Part shown: piece after piece, positions 47,136-57,247 of the stretch
How the letters are laid out: every line of letters begins with the position of its first letter
Position numbering within the stretch: position 1 is the stretch's first letter
Source: Amaurobius ferox
Lineage: Eukaryota; Arthropoda; Arachnida; Araneae; Amaurobiidae
DNA length: 64,000 bases
Direction of reading: 5' to 3'
Assembly (NCBI GenBank): GCA_951213105.1
Contig: OX578140.1
Coordinates: 35,943,256 to 36,007,255, forward strand
The notes under the pieces: model-generated
What the model saw: only the letters and a program-made list of their open reading frames with translations
What the model was told of the DNA's origin: nothing
The model's database searches: none
Translations under genes and position numbers: made by a program

Positions 47136-47522
47136 TTGTCAACAACTACTCTAAACTGTGATTTTTTCAGACAAATTATTGTCGTGACCTATTTGGATAA
47201 ACCACTGTGGATAAATTACTCATATAAAGTAATATTATGTCACTTTAATATTGTTACTTTCATGAATGAACTTCTGTCACTTTCAATAGTGAGCATCTCA
47301 TTTGGACTGGCAATCTACTATTGCGAAAGTATTACATTAACTACTGTAGTGGCAAACAATTTTCTGAAAGATTCAAAAGAATTATGGAAAACGGATATGC
47401 ATAGTATATTTATTTTGCCTCTCGTCAAAAAATCGTCGGACAGCGCAGTTAAGAAATGTTTAACCTTTCATCAAAAGGGAGGCGTTTATAGAACCCAGTC
47501 TATCATAAAAGCCAATATTTAG
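47136..47522 (+). CDS. Unrecognised open frame with membrane-like segments; possible exon
   Basis: A 128-codon frame to a TAG. If the acceptor TGATTTTTTCAG is used, the exon begins at about 47,170 (RQIIVVTYL). A hydrophobic region spans residues about 30-60 (FNIVTFMNELLSLSIVSISFGLAIYY), followed by a hydrophilic part (NNFLKDSKELWKTD) and a basic tail. The composition resembles a multi-pass membrane protein such as an arthropod chemoreceptor, but no diagnostic motif is present and I do not assign it. A near-perfect hairpin follows 18 bases after the stop. Confidence 0.3.
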   Translation: MSTTTLNCDFFRQIIVVTYLDKPLWINYSYKVILCHFNIVTFMNELLSLSIVSISFGLAIYYCESITLTTVVANNFLKDSKELWKTDMHSIFILPLVKKSSDSAVKKCLTFHQKGGVYRTQSIIKANI

Positions 47523-47539
47523 CAAAATCTAGAAGTGAG

Positions 47540-47585
47540 TTTTGAATGCCGAATGTTAAGAAATCTTAGCATTCGGCATTCAAAA
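47540..47585. repeat. Near-perfect 22-bp hairpin with AA loop
   Basis: TTTTGAATGCCGAATG and its exact complement flank a TTAAGA / TCTTAG inner stem with one T-G pair, giving 22 pairs around a 2-base loop. It lies just downstream of the stop of the 47,136 frame. It could be a small palindromic insertion or a transcript 3' hairpin. Confidence 0.85.
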
Positions 47586-47693
47586 ATATAAATGTCTTCA
47601 ACAGAAAATGCAAATGGAGACACACATTGAATTTTATAACATATATGCTAATTTTTATAATGCGGGGGAAGATACGTTTTCAGATGCAAAATA

Positions 47694-48658
47694 TCTGATG
47701 TGGGCAGCACATGACTTTCCCTGCAGACTCAAATTCATATTTTCTTTATTTCTTTAATAATTCATTAGATTGAGTTTAATTACACCAAATAACACTAAAT
47801 TTGCATTTTTAATTCAACTTTTGTTTTTATTTCGTAATTGGACATTTTTTTCGTTAGCGGCGTAACAAAAATGCAAGAAATCTCAAATATCTTGAGAACG
47901 GTTAGTCCTAAGGTATAATGGAGTGTGTTATATTATTTTCCTCGTCAAAAATTGCGTATAAAACAAGAATTTAATTGATACATTTCAGCATACGTAGTCT
48001 TTTTTTTTTTAGATTTTGACGATTTTTGAGGGCCATTTCGTAAAGAAAGGCAGGTTGTTATTTTCCGAATCATACCAAAATCGAATCAGCACCAGAGTGT
48101 CCCACAAGTAACTTATCTACCAAATATTGTGAAATTCGGTCAATTAGTACTTTAGCTAGGGTGGATACATGAAATTTTTGCGAGCCATTTCGTAAAAAAA
48201 GACGGGTTCTTCTTTTCCGAATAATACCAAATTCTAATCAGCACCAGAGTATCCAACAAGTAACTTATCTACCAAATTTTGTGAAATTTGGTCAATTAAT
48301 ATTTTAGATAGAGCGGATAAATTAAATTTTTACGGGGCAGTTCGCAAAAAAAGGCGAGTTCTGTTTTTACGAATCGTACCAAAAACTAATCAGCACCACG
48401 GTCACATCCAAGTGACTTATCTACCAAATTTTATGAAATTCGGTCCGTTAGTTTCTGAGTTAGAGTGGATATACATTGCACAGACACACAGACAGACAGA
48501 CACACGGACAGACAGACACACAGACGTTACGCTAAAAACAGTTGTTTCGTATTCTAGAGGTTTCGAAACGTGTAGATCCGTCAGAAACTCTAGTTGCGAT
48601 TTTCGGCCTGATTCCAGTACTTTCCCTATACATTATTACCATGTATTTCAGGGAAAGT
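47694..48658 (+). mobile_element. Family A element, about 0.96 kb, best full-length copy
   Basis: 5' TCTGATGTGGGCAGCACATG then ACTTTCCCTGCAGAC. The 3' hairpin at 48,620-48,657 (CTTTCCCTATACATTATTAC ... TTTCAGGGAAAG) is followed by TAAAA. The interior has three or four repeats of a module of about 125-140 bp, each with ACCAAATTTTGTGAAATT(C/T)GGTC, AGCACCA and a G/T run before CCGAATC(G/A)TACC. A (CAGA)n/(CACA) tract lies at 48,480-48,533. Frames over the tract are artefacts. Confidence 0.9.
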
Positions 48659-49254
48659 AAAATGAGTCATTCGATGACTGGGACTTTTTCCAATACTCCT
48701 GCCATAATCTTAGACAATACTTGGAAAATATGATCTCCAGATTTAAATAACAGGATAGTTCTTCAATTTGTGCGTTTGCATCGATAAAATTATGATCTAA
48801 GGCCGGCCAATCACGTCAAATTACATGATTCGTCAGCCAGAAGTTCCAATCTCGACTTCTAGGAAAATCAATGAAGTTTGCGATGTATAGAAATTTGCTT
48901 AAAATGACAGAATGAAGTTAATTGCAGCTATGAAGTCAATCTTCAAAAATTTATTTTAATGTATTTAGTCGTTCTATCACTACATAAATGATCCAAATCA
49001 TCAAGAAATAGTATGATTTCTCAAACCAAAGTATTAGTTTTATGTTAAAAATATTTTTCAAAGCAGCTTAATTAATCCACTTTATGCTTCGTAATTTTAT
49101 AATTTATTAATAAAATCACCCAGCTTTATATTTGAATGTATTATTAAAGGAATTTCAGACAAATTTGATAATACATTAAAAATATTGCCTAATTGTGTAA
49201 GTGGCCTCAATTGTTTTTTCATGACTACCAATCGCACTGGAAGTTATATTGTCT
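48659..49254. other. AT-rich spacer, no gene seen
   Basis: No supported feature. Confidence 0.5.
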
Positions 49255-49690
49255 ACTAATTACTAATTTATGATCAATTGCTTAAATGCATAACGAAAAA
49301 CGTTTCACATCTATGATCTCAGCCAGTAACATGAATCAATATTCTTCCTGGTATTGAATAACGATGTCGTTCAACTTTGAAAAGAATCTTTACGTAAATG
49401 TAGAGACTTGCTTTGGGAAGGAGCTAAATATATTTCGAAATGGTGCTTCTGTGCGGATTCTTCCAGACAGAAGGAAAAGAGATAAGTGATTTACACATTA
49501 TACATAACAGGCATATTTCAAACGTTAGATTTCAAAGCAAAATGGTGAAGTAATATTGAGAAGTGTGATTAGAGAATATATTTAAAAAATTGATTTTTAT
49601 TGATATAGTGAATGTTTAATCATTTAATTTTCTAACAAATTCTGTTTCATGTCAAAATTTAAGTTTGCGGTTGTACAATTAATAGACTAA
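49255..49690 (+). repeat. Family D module, copy 2 (more diverged)
   Basis: Anchors shared with copy 1: GCTTAAATGCATAACGAAAA (copy 1 GCGTAAATGCGTAATGAGAA), GTCGTTCAACTTTGAAAAGA, a trailing GATTTCAAAGCAAAATG then GTGAAG (49,530-49,550), and a downstream ATTGATTT...GTGAATGTTTAATCATTTAATTT counterpart. Overall similarity is low, so the call rests on the order of anchors. Confidence 0.45.
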
Positions 49691-49795
49691 ATGCGTACAT
49701 GGTGTTTCAACATAGTTGATTTCGTCATTTTGTGCTCCCGTAATTGATTGTAGATGCATACTTCGAATATGGAAGTTTATTTAAATTAAATACAT

Positions 49796-49812
49796 ACACA
49801 TATATATATATA

Positions 49813-49873
<61 letters not shown>
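49796..49873. repeat. (TA)n microsatellite
   Basis: About 75 bases of alternating T and A with one TAATAAAT interruption near 49,811. Confidence 0.95.
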
Positions 49874-49877
<4 letters not shown>

Positions 49878-50763
49878 GAGGGGAGAATTTTCAGAAAAAT
49901 AAGAAGGTTAAATCTTAAGCTGTTTGCTTTTCAGACAAAGGCTAGACGATGTTTTCAATCTTAAATAATCCATTAAAGATTTGAAGCAGTCAGCTAAAAA
50001 AATTTACTTTGTCATAACAGTACTTAACCTGTTTAGTTCAAAATAATTGTGTTTACAATCATCTCTTGAGTAACTCACTACTGTTATTGACCTGAGAGCA
50101 GTTAACGAACTGTTAATCGACACAGTTTACAATATCATTTTATCCGAGCAGTTCAACCACTTTAATTTTTTCGAGTTGTTTATGATTATAATATAATATC
50201 TAAGTACTTCACAACTGTAATTAACTATATGATTTCTAGCAGCAATTTGTCTGAACAGTTAACGACGGTAGTTTATATGATAATTTCTGCTCAGTAATCC
50301 ATCTAATCTTTGTGGTTAGTAATGCTTCTGAGTAGTTTTGAGTTTAGGATTATATCCGACTACATAGCAGTAATTTATCCAAGTAGTGCACATTTTCGAC
50401 TTTTATTTATGTAGTTCACAACAAAAGTTGCCTAAAATATAGTATTATGTGAAATGTATATTCCTGAATTCAGTTTATGTTTTGAGATGCCCTGAATATG
50501 CTTTTTCACAGCAATTTATAATAATTATACAAGGTATTTACTGCAAAGTTAATTTCGATTTTCATGCTTCAGCAATTTGTTTCAGACAGATGCTTTCAAT
50601 TTAAAAATTTATTTAAATTAAATGCGAAATTATTTCATATACTTTTTTTCTGATGGGTGATATTTTCCAAAGAAAAATAGGAATATTTCTTTATATGGGG
50701 TCCCATAAGAAAACGTTCAATTACAAAAGGACACACTTCGCGGAAACTAGTTTAAAAAATAAA
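49874..50763. other. Spacer with CAGTT/GTTCA-rich degenerate repeats
   Basis: Between 50,025 and 50,420 short phrases such as (A/G)CAGTTAACGA, GTAATTTATC and CTTTAATTTTTTCGAGTT recur irregularly at about 50-60 bp, a heavily decayed tandem repeat. No reading frame is supported. Confidence 0.4.
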
Positions 50764-51213
50764 CAAGAAAGATCAATCATGCATAAAGCATTGATTCAGA
50801 AACACTTTCAAACTGAAATGCAATTCCAAATTGAAATGCAAATTCCAACTTAAATACAGTCTCTAAAACGTGATACATTCAGAGCTGACATTTATTAGAT
50901 TATTACAGTACTACAAAAATGTATTATACGTGAAACCTTTAAACTTCGTCGTAAAAAACAATTCTAGCTACACAAAATGATCTTTATTCAAATGACATCA
51001 TCGAAATATAAATCGTATGTCTCTATGTAAAATCTATAAAAATGTCATTCATATCACTTATATTCATATCATTTATATTTACACAGCGTAAAAAAAAATG
51101 CCATTATTTTATTTTGCAATGAGTCACGTGATCTCTTCATTTTTCATTGGTGTAATTTATTATTTCAATATTTATTTTCAAAACTACCTAGCATATTTTG
51201 CTGAAATTTTAAC
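50764..51213 (+). mobile_element. Family B element, 3'-truncated and diverged
   Basis: Starts CAAGAAAGATCAATCATGC and follows family B through TCACGTGATCTCTTCAT and TTTATTTTCAAAACTACC...ATATTTTGCTGAAATTTT, then stops matching. The 3' hairpin is missing. The 66-codon frame at 50,653-50,853 overlaps it and is not meaningful. Confidence 0.65.
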
Positions 51214-51464
51214 TGTTGAAATTGGAACTTACCTTTTGGATTTTATATACTGTTCAATGTTGCGAAGCGGCGTGGCGGTTTACTTCATTTGTAACCTCTT
51301 GTTGTTTATGTTTAAGGGATTTGGTTAAAATTTAAATTAATGTTAAACTGTTTTTTTTTTTAAATAAAAATAAATTTGCTTGTTTTTAAAATTAAATTGA
51401 TTGCTTTTAGAATTGTTATTATTCAATAATCTGTCTTCTTAAATTATTGTAGTATACTTTTGTA

Positions 51465-51510
<46 letters not shown>

Positions 51511-52159
51511 AGTAATTTGAATTAATTACTGTAATGGAATACTCAAAACATATAGTATTACGACGCATCCTTTGGAATCGTTCGTTTGCTCTAAGGACGC
51601 AAGAATGAGTCAAAATTTCTGGATAAATAACAATTTTATTTAAAATACTGTGAAATTAATTTTAATTAAAATAATTCAATATGCAGCTAATAGCTTAATA
51701 ACTACCTTACAAGATCGCTAAACAACTGTTAGATTCAATAAAACAGCATTTAAATGCTCAACTAATTAACAAAATAACTGATATTATTTTCAAAATACTG
51801 ACGTAATACAATTCTTAATGCAAAATGCTTCAGTTCAGCTAATATGACGTCAACTACTCTCCAATTGATCGATGACTCCATTTGTATACTCTCCGTAGAA
51901 TCTTCCAGACAGGGCTCTTATATCCAAATACATTCGTTATTTGGATAAAGTTCTAGTACATTCGAAAAGTTTCCAAGATGGAGATTAATTGCAAATCTGC
52001 CCCCCCCCTCGCTAAATTCAAAAATGGCAACCCTAGATTCACGTTTATGAATGGCTGACTATAAACGTGTTTTCCTCTATATACAGAGCAATGGCCTTGA
52101 ATGCAAACAACGGCCCGCTATGTATTATTTGAATTGGGGCAGAACGCAGTGAGACTTTT
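51214..52159. other. AT-rich spacer with (AT)n tract
   Basis: A 76-codon plus frame (51,098-51,328) is hydrophobic, but it overlaps the degenerate family B end and is AT-driven. (AT)n lies at 51,467-51,509. No gene is supported. Confidence 0.45.
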
Positions 52160-52412
52160 TTATATATTCGTAACAATATAATGTATAAGGTAAATATTGT
52201 GACGGGTCGAAAATTCGAAGTCAAGTTTTCGACGGTAAAGCGCGTTTCAAACATAGTTATTCTTAAATCGAAGGTTTTTGGAGTGGTGTATGTGTGGCCA
52301 TGAGTCTGTAGATGTAATATCTCACGAATGAGTGCAACGTTTTGAACTAAATGTAACTCGAATAATACTATCATTGAGTATGTAGGTAAATTCATGTGCT
52401 GCCCACATCAGA
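52160..52412 (-). mobile_element. Family A2 internal-deletion derivative, about 250 bp
   Basis: It retains both termini: a degenerate 3' hairpin (AACAATATAATGTATAAGG, 52,173-52,191) with GTGACGGGTCGAAAATTCGA, and the 5' end complement ending at 52,412 (TCTGATGTGGGCAGCACATG). Most of the interior is gone. It shows that the two ends stay together in short derivatives. Confidence 0.75.
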
Positions 52413-53224
52413 TTTTTTAAGTTTGAAAGCGTCATATAGTCATTGTCTGAAAAGCAAACAGTTTATCACGGATTTTCTTTTTCTGTTTTTCTAGATGTTC
52501 TGATGCATAGAAGCATTTGCACAGTTATATATAATCCGTGAGAGAAACAGGATTCAAATGGCGATGTTTTCAAAAGAATACCTTTCAAACTCTAACTTAT
52601 TAAATGCATTAATGCTATAAAACTGATCCGGTGTTGTTTCATCAATGTCCAAAAGAAGGATAGGACGAGTTCATAAAACCGAAGTCTAATGAAAAAGGGA
52701 AAATTTTTACAGCTTTTGTTGGTCTAAGACGATAGAATTACGATGATAGAAGTTTAACGTTTGCCTTAAACTATCTAATTTAAACTAAACCAATTAGTTC
52801 GTAAGCCACAAGAATGATAGTATCCTTTCTTTGACCCATTACTTCTGTTATTGCCTTTCTGACCTACAGATTTATTGTACCCATATTCCGCATAGACACG
52901 GAAATATTCTTCGAAAGCAGCAAGGCTCGAACATTAGACTATCCCACGCAATCTTCATGCCATAACCTCTAAGGCTGTCCCGGCTCATAAAATCGATTTT
53001 AATCACTCAAGTCTCCAGACCAACATCCCCTATATATGCAACATGTACTATATGTATGCATTAAAATCTGCAATTGATTTACAAATTACTCAAAGTGAAG
53101 TATATATTCTTCCACATAAAGCGGAAATTTACCAAATCAAACGCACTTATAATTATACGAGTCATTAGATTCATTTGAAAACTAATTGATTCAGGTTCAA
53201 GATCATCATTTTCTATTATTTACG
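52413..53224. other. Unannotated spacer
   Basis: No gene is recognised. Positions 52,800-53,040 are slightly GC-richer without a long frame. Confidence 0.4.
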
Positions 53225-53530
53225 TAATTCCGATTAACTTTATGAATGCATGGTATAAAACTCCGCGTGTATGTAATCTGGAAGATGAAGTGAATAAATA
53301 TTTACCGGTATCGAGTGTTGAATAGGGGCTACTTTCAGCTTTGTAAATAATCTTTTCAGAAGCAGTGGGACATATTTTAGGATGGACTTAAAGATTAATA
53401 ACTTTCGCAGTGGACGTTTGAACAATTTTTGCAAAGCAGAATTGAAAGGAAAGGGAGGTTAAATTTTTTCAAAGCAATGAGTTTCAAAGCGAATTAGGAA
53501 ATTATAAATAAAGGTATTAATAAAGTGTCA
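53225..53530 (+). repeat. Family D module, copy 3 (diverged)
   Basis: It matches the module through GCTACTTTCAGCTTTGTAAA (in place of GCATTCAACTTTTAAAAGA), CAGAAGCAGTGGGACAT, TTAAAGATTAATAACTTTCG and ATGAGTTTCAAAGCGAATTAGG. The ATG/donor-like end seen in copies 1 and 4 is not preserved. Confidence 0.4.
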
Positions 53531-53652
53531 TTTTGTAAACTTTCTCTCTAGAAATGCAATAGTATACTACTGATTGAACACAATCTAATTCTAGTCTTGT
53601 AAAAGAAACCGCGAGAATTTTTTTTTCTAATATAACAATTGAGATGACCGCC

Positions 53653-53902
53653 TGTAAGATTTATTTATTTGTCAATGGCCAGGCACTTGATACATTCAAT
53701 CACTCGCCTATACAACGGCCAGAATGGTGAACTATCGAGCCGTCACAAGACGTTGCCCAGACACACATGTTGGGAGCGGAACACACTACGCCCAACATTA
53801 TAGCACCCATATCTGCAGGTGGGACTCGATCTCAAAACCCGGCAGTCAAGCGAGCACCAGGAAACGCTTGCCTTGACTGCTCAGCCACCGCGTCGGCCCA
53901 TC
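53653..53902 (-). mobile_element. tRNA-derived SINE
   Basis: The minus strand starts GGCCGACGCGGTGGCTGAGC (about 53,898). It carries a pol III A box-like GTGGCTGAGCAGTC (53,875-53,888) and, about 45 bases on, a B box-like GATCGAGTCCC (53,821-53,831), preceded by GCCGGGTTTTGA. The arrangement resembles a leucine- or serine-type tRNA head. A tRNA-unrelated body follows, and the 3' tail is an (AAAT)n-type run at 53,659-53,672. It is not a functional tRNA because the head does not fold completely and lacks a terminator at the tRNA end. Exact target duplications were not found. Confidence 0.75.
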
Positions 53903-54690
53903 TGTACTAAACCATGTTGTAATACGTGTACAGTAATAATACATACCTAGTAGCAAGAACGAGGTACATAATAGTATTATATAAATATTATTAAAAAATT
54001 ATACTACTCATTTTAGCCTCAGAGTTTTAATTGATCCCTTAAACGTTCAAAGGGAACCTATCCCACCGGCTTCCGTCGAACTGCAGCTGTGAGGACAGAA
54101 TATACAATTATAGATTACAAGTCAGAATAAACGGTTGGGCTAAAAATATGTCTGGTTCTTATAATCTAACTCTCTTTCGTATGGAAAATTGAGCTGATCA
54201 ATCGCTGGCCGAAATAATATAGGAAGTGTCACTACATAATCACCTCCTCCTCTGTCACTTAAACGAGGTGCTCAATTGTACCTATGGAGAACGACGAGGT
54301 TGTCGATCGACAATGAAGGCGAACAGGTTGAAGAACCTGGTCGAACTTAAAATCCTAGAGCTGTAGGTGCGGTGCTACATTTGGTAAAGTGGGAGTCATG
54401 GAGGTCGCCCTGAAGGCTGGGTGCGTTGTTTGTTTGGATGTCATCACTTGTAACGACAAGTGATGACATCCAAACAAACGTCACGTTCGTCCGCAAGTGT
54501 CGTTACGTTCGGCCAGCTGGTGAACGTGACGACAAAACCGACTGCCTACAGGTTACAAACTCAAGCCAATACGATTAGCCCAAAATATATCTTTGGGCAC
54601 TATCTAATTCAAGATGTTTTTCACATGGAAAGTTAAACTTTCCGATCGCTGCCTAAAATCATGTTAGAGAAGTAAGTAATAGCCACATAT
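53903..54690. repeat. GC-richer block with hairpins and two diverged direct repeats
   Basis: Segments at about 54,135-54,245 and 54,575-54,685 are alignable in direct orientation (AAAATAT(G/A)TCT..., CATGGAAA-type word, GATC(G/A)...CGCTG(G/C)C). They enclose a GC-rich centre with a perfect 23-bp inverted repeat (54,428-54,450 / 54,457-54,479, loop TAACGA) and a second pair CGTCACGTTC / GAACGTGACG (54,479-54,488 / 54,522-54,531). An unclassified transposable element with terminal direct repeats is possible. No protein frame is found. Confidence 0.5.
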
Positions 54691-54779
54691 CTACTATCTA
54701 TTTATTTTTTTATAAGAAACTGATCGGTTAAAAAAAAACACAGTGAAAAGTACAAAACCAAGCACAACATCTGGGACAA

Positions 54780-55000
54780 GTCAAAATTTAAAATATGTCC
54801 TAAAAGAGGACAAATAAATTTTTTGAAAATCTGAACGAAAACAACAAGGGGATACAAACATGGGTCCTGGCAGTGGGGATAAAACTATATCAGATGGAAG
54901 CACATTCCATACTCTAATTACCCTAAAACTATAAAAGCATATAATCAGCATTATGAGTAGAGAAATATATTTTATTGCAAAAGGATACCGTAAATTCAAT
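54780..55000 (-). pseudogene. LINE reverse-transcriptase C-terminal scrap
   Basis: The minus strand reads FYSFRVIRVWNVLPSDIVLS then a short tail to a stop at 54,781. The pattern (F)R(V)xxxWNxLP(x)xIV is the conserved end of many LINE ORF2 proteins (CR1/Jockey-like). The frame upstream is not recognisable. It is a very short relic; the clade is uncertain. Confidence 0.5.
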
Positions 55001-55069
55001 AAAAAAAACTATATTTTAAAACCATGCACATCCAGTCAATTCCGCTGCAATATTAAATTATACATACTC

Positions 55070-55420
55070 AAGATTCTATGCAACTACACGAAATGTGTAG
55101 CGCACAAAGTGTTGTATGTATTTGATCTCGGTCAATAAACTAAATCTATTTGTGCGGGTATTGATCATGATGCCATTCAACTTTTAAAAGAATCCTTTCT
55201 GAAATAACAGGACATGATATGAAACGGAGTTTAAAAGATTAAGTTTCGTATCGAAGCAGTTGCAAAATTCTAGCGCGGCAAAACGAAACGGAGTAAAAGG
55301 TGTAAACTTTTAAGATGATTGGGTTTCAAAGGTTATAATGTATTCCGAGGTGGGTTTAGAATGAAATTATTTTAATTCGTTATTAATTTATTTCGCAAGC
55401 ACATTGTGTCTTTTGTGTAA
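55070..55420 (+). repeat. Family D module, copy 4 (closest to copy 1)
   Basis: Shares GCCATTCAACTTTTAAAAGA, ACAGGACATG, GATTAAGTTTCGTATCGAAG, ACGGAGTAAAAGG, and TTGGGTTTCAAAGGTTATA before ATGTATTCCGAG and a donor-like GTGGGT (55,350). By eye it is about 70% similar to copy 1 over 200 bp. Confidence 0.5.
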
Positions 55421-55803
55421 GTTGGAATAAGGTGGAATCCAAGTTGGAAGACTCGGTTGAGAAGTTATACAAAAATATTTGAAATACAAAACTGATAACG
55501 TCAATAACGTAATCGTTTGTGGTGCGAATTGGACTAAATAAATTTATTTATATAAATCTATCGAAAATGAATCATTTACAAATAAATAAATATTGAAACA
55601 TTTTCCTAGATACTTTGTGTCATCGTCACACACAACACCCATCAACACTTTCCCATTTAAAATATGCAAAATGAGTGATGTTGCACATCAATCTATAACG
55701 CGTGACAAAGTTATTCAAATCTAAAATCAAAACTATAGGTCCTCTTTGCACTTCCTATTAGTCTATACTAGAGAGTACTTCGGGTTCATATTAGTCTATA
55801 TGT

Positions 55804-55885
55804 AAAATTTCATAACTGTAAGTATTACCGTCTGTTCGTGATGCAGTGTAAAAAACCAAGGTTTTATATACAGTTATGAAATTTT
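55804..55885. repeat. Perfect 17-bp inverted repeat, 48-bp spacer
   Basis: AAAATTTCATAACTGTA at 55,804-55,820 and its exact complement at 55,869-55,885. Followed by a (GT)n tract at 55,917-55,938. Confidence 0.8.
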
Positions 55886-56185
55886 GCATGCATGCATTCA
55901 AATTGCATGTATGTATGTGTGTGTGTGTGTGTGTGTGTATGTGTAATCCTGCAGTAGCTATGGTATTTATAGTAACTTACAATTGCCATATCTGAAACAA
56001 GCATTTGTTTGGATTAATTAGGGGTAGATGCTCGGACCTGATGAAGAATTTAGTCTAATTAACCTCCAAATTAAGTCAGTGCTATCCATTTCTTTTTTCG
56101 GCATGGTAGCCGTGGTACAACTGTTTTGGTAATTTTATTGTTTTAATGTTTCGTAATTATTTGGAATTGATTGTTATTCCATCTT

Positions 56186-56305
56186 TATAATATATATATA
56201 GTATATATATATATATATATACTATATATATACATGAGACATATATACTTGTATATATATGTATATATATACTATATATATACATGAGACATATATACTT
56301 GTATA
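56186..56305. repeat. (AT)n tract with duplicated TACATGAGACATATATACTT block
   Basis: The block ACTATATATATACATGAGAC followed by ATATATACTTGTATATA occurs twice in direct repeat (about 56,220 and 56,270) within (AT)n. Confidence 0.85.
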
Positions 56306-57245
56306 TACGTATTATTATGATACAAAGATATGTTGAGGATATAAGTGAAATTTGTCGAATTGCTTGGCGTTGTGCAGGTTTTTGCTCTTATCAATTTGCT
56401 CTTATGGACATAATACACATACCTTAAATCCCGCTAATTTGAAGCTAATTGTTTTTCAAAATAAGGTCACCGAATGCATTAAAATAAAGAGCTAATAGAA
56501 GCGACATCTGAAGCAAAAACTTTTATTAACATGCCTCGGTTTTGAAGACAGGTGCACAGCGGATTTGTTTTCCTCTACGCAACGATGAGCCAAAATAAGG
56601 TGCGTATTAACTTTATTAATTTATTAATTCACATTAACTTCCATTGTTTGCAACAACTTAATTTACAAAAATGTTTGAGAATTACCAATTTTAATACGTA
56701 AGTTATCGCATAGGATATATTTAAATATAGACCAAATGTTCGAATTTATTTAATTGAAGCGCAGTTTAAAAGATTGCGTTGAGTGCTTTTAATGTGTCGA
56801 AATATACTAATCATTATATTATAATTTTTTTTTTTTTTTTTAGAAAATGAGAATAGTATTAACTATGTAGTACAAATGCCTATAATTTTAAAACACATTA
56901 CAAATTCGGTACAAATTAAATATAAACCTATTTTCAATGGAACTTAACAAACCAGCGGGGAAAAAGTTAAATTGATTGTGATGTTTTTGAATTATAATCG
57001 AGCAAACAAGCAGAAATATACTTCGTTATAATATACGTTGTTTAGCGTTTAAATGTAAAGGGATAAACTTATTTTATAATATCCTCTAGATTCAGCATCA
57101 TTGCAAAGGAAGTGTTTCATAAAAATTAATGTGCATCTCAGTAGATTTAGGGTTCAGTGGCTTTTTCAGGATTTTTTGGCCGGAAGGGGAGCGATCGAGT
57201 GAAACTTTGGGGGGGGGGGATTTAACCTATACAAATGTATAATTA
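56306..57245. other. Spacer with a possible short first exon
   Basis: At 56,585-56,599 ATGAGCCAAAATAAG is followed by a donor-like GTGCGT, after a GC-richer leader (GACAGGTGCACAGCGGATTT). No downstream exon is recognised. A run of T lies at 56,826-56,842 and a run of G at 57,210-57,219. Confidence 0.3.
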
Positions 57246-57247
57246 TA

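Noticed and set aside
47540..47585. microRNA precursor
   Set aside because: The 2-base loop and near-perfect short stem do not match a typical animal pre-miRNA; without small-RNA data it stays a hairpin.
47694..48658. Family A as a canonical Helitron
   Set aside because: The 3' end is not CTRR and the hairpin is terminal rather than about 10 bases inside, so only a Helentron-like comparison is offered.
48412..48733. 82- and 63-codon frames repeated in other family A copies
   Set aside because: They cover the GACA tract and the terminal hairpin, and the frame is not kept between copies.
53821..53902. A genuine tRNA gene
   Set aside because: A and B box-like words are present, but the acceptor and anticodon stems do not close properly, and the sequence continues into a SINE body with an A-rich tail.
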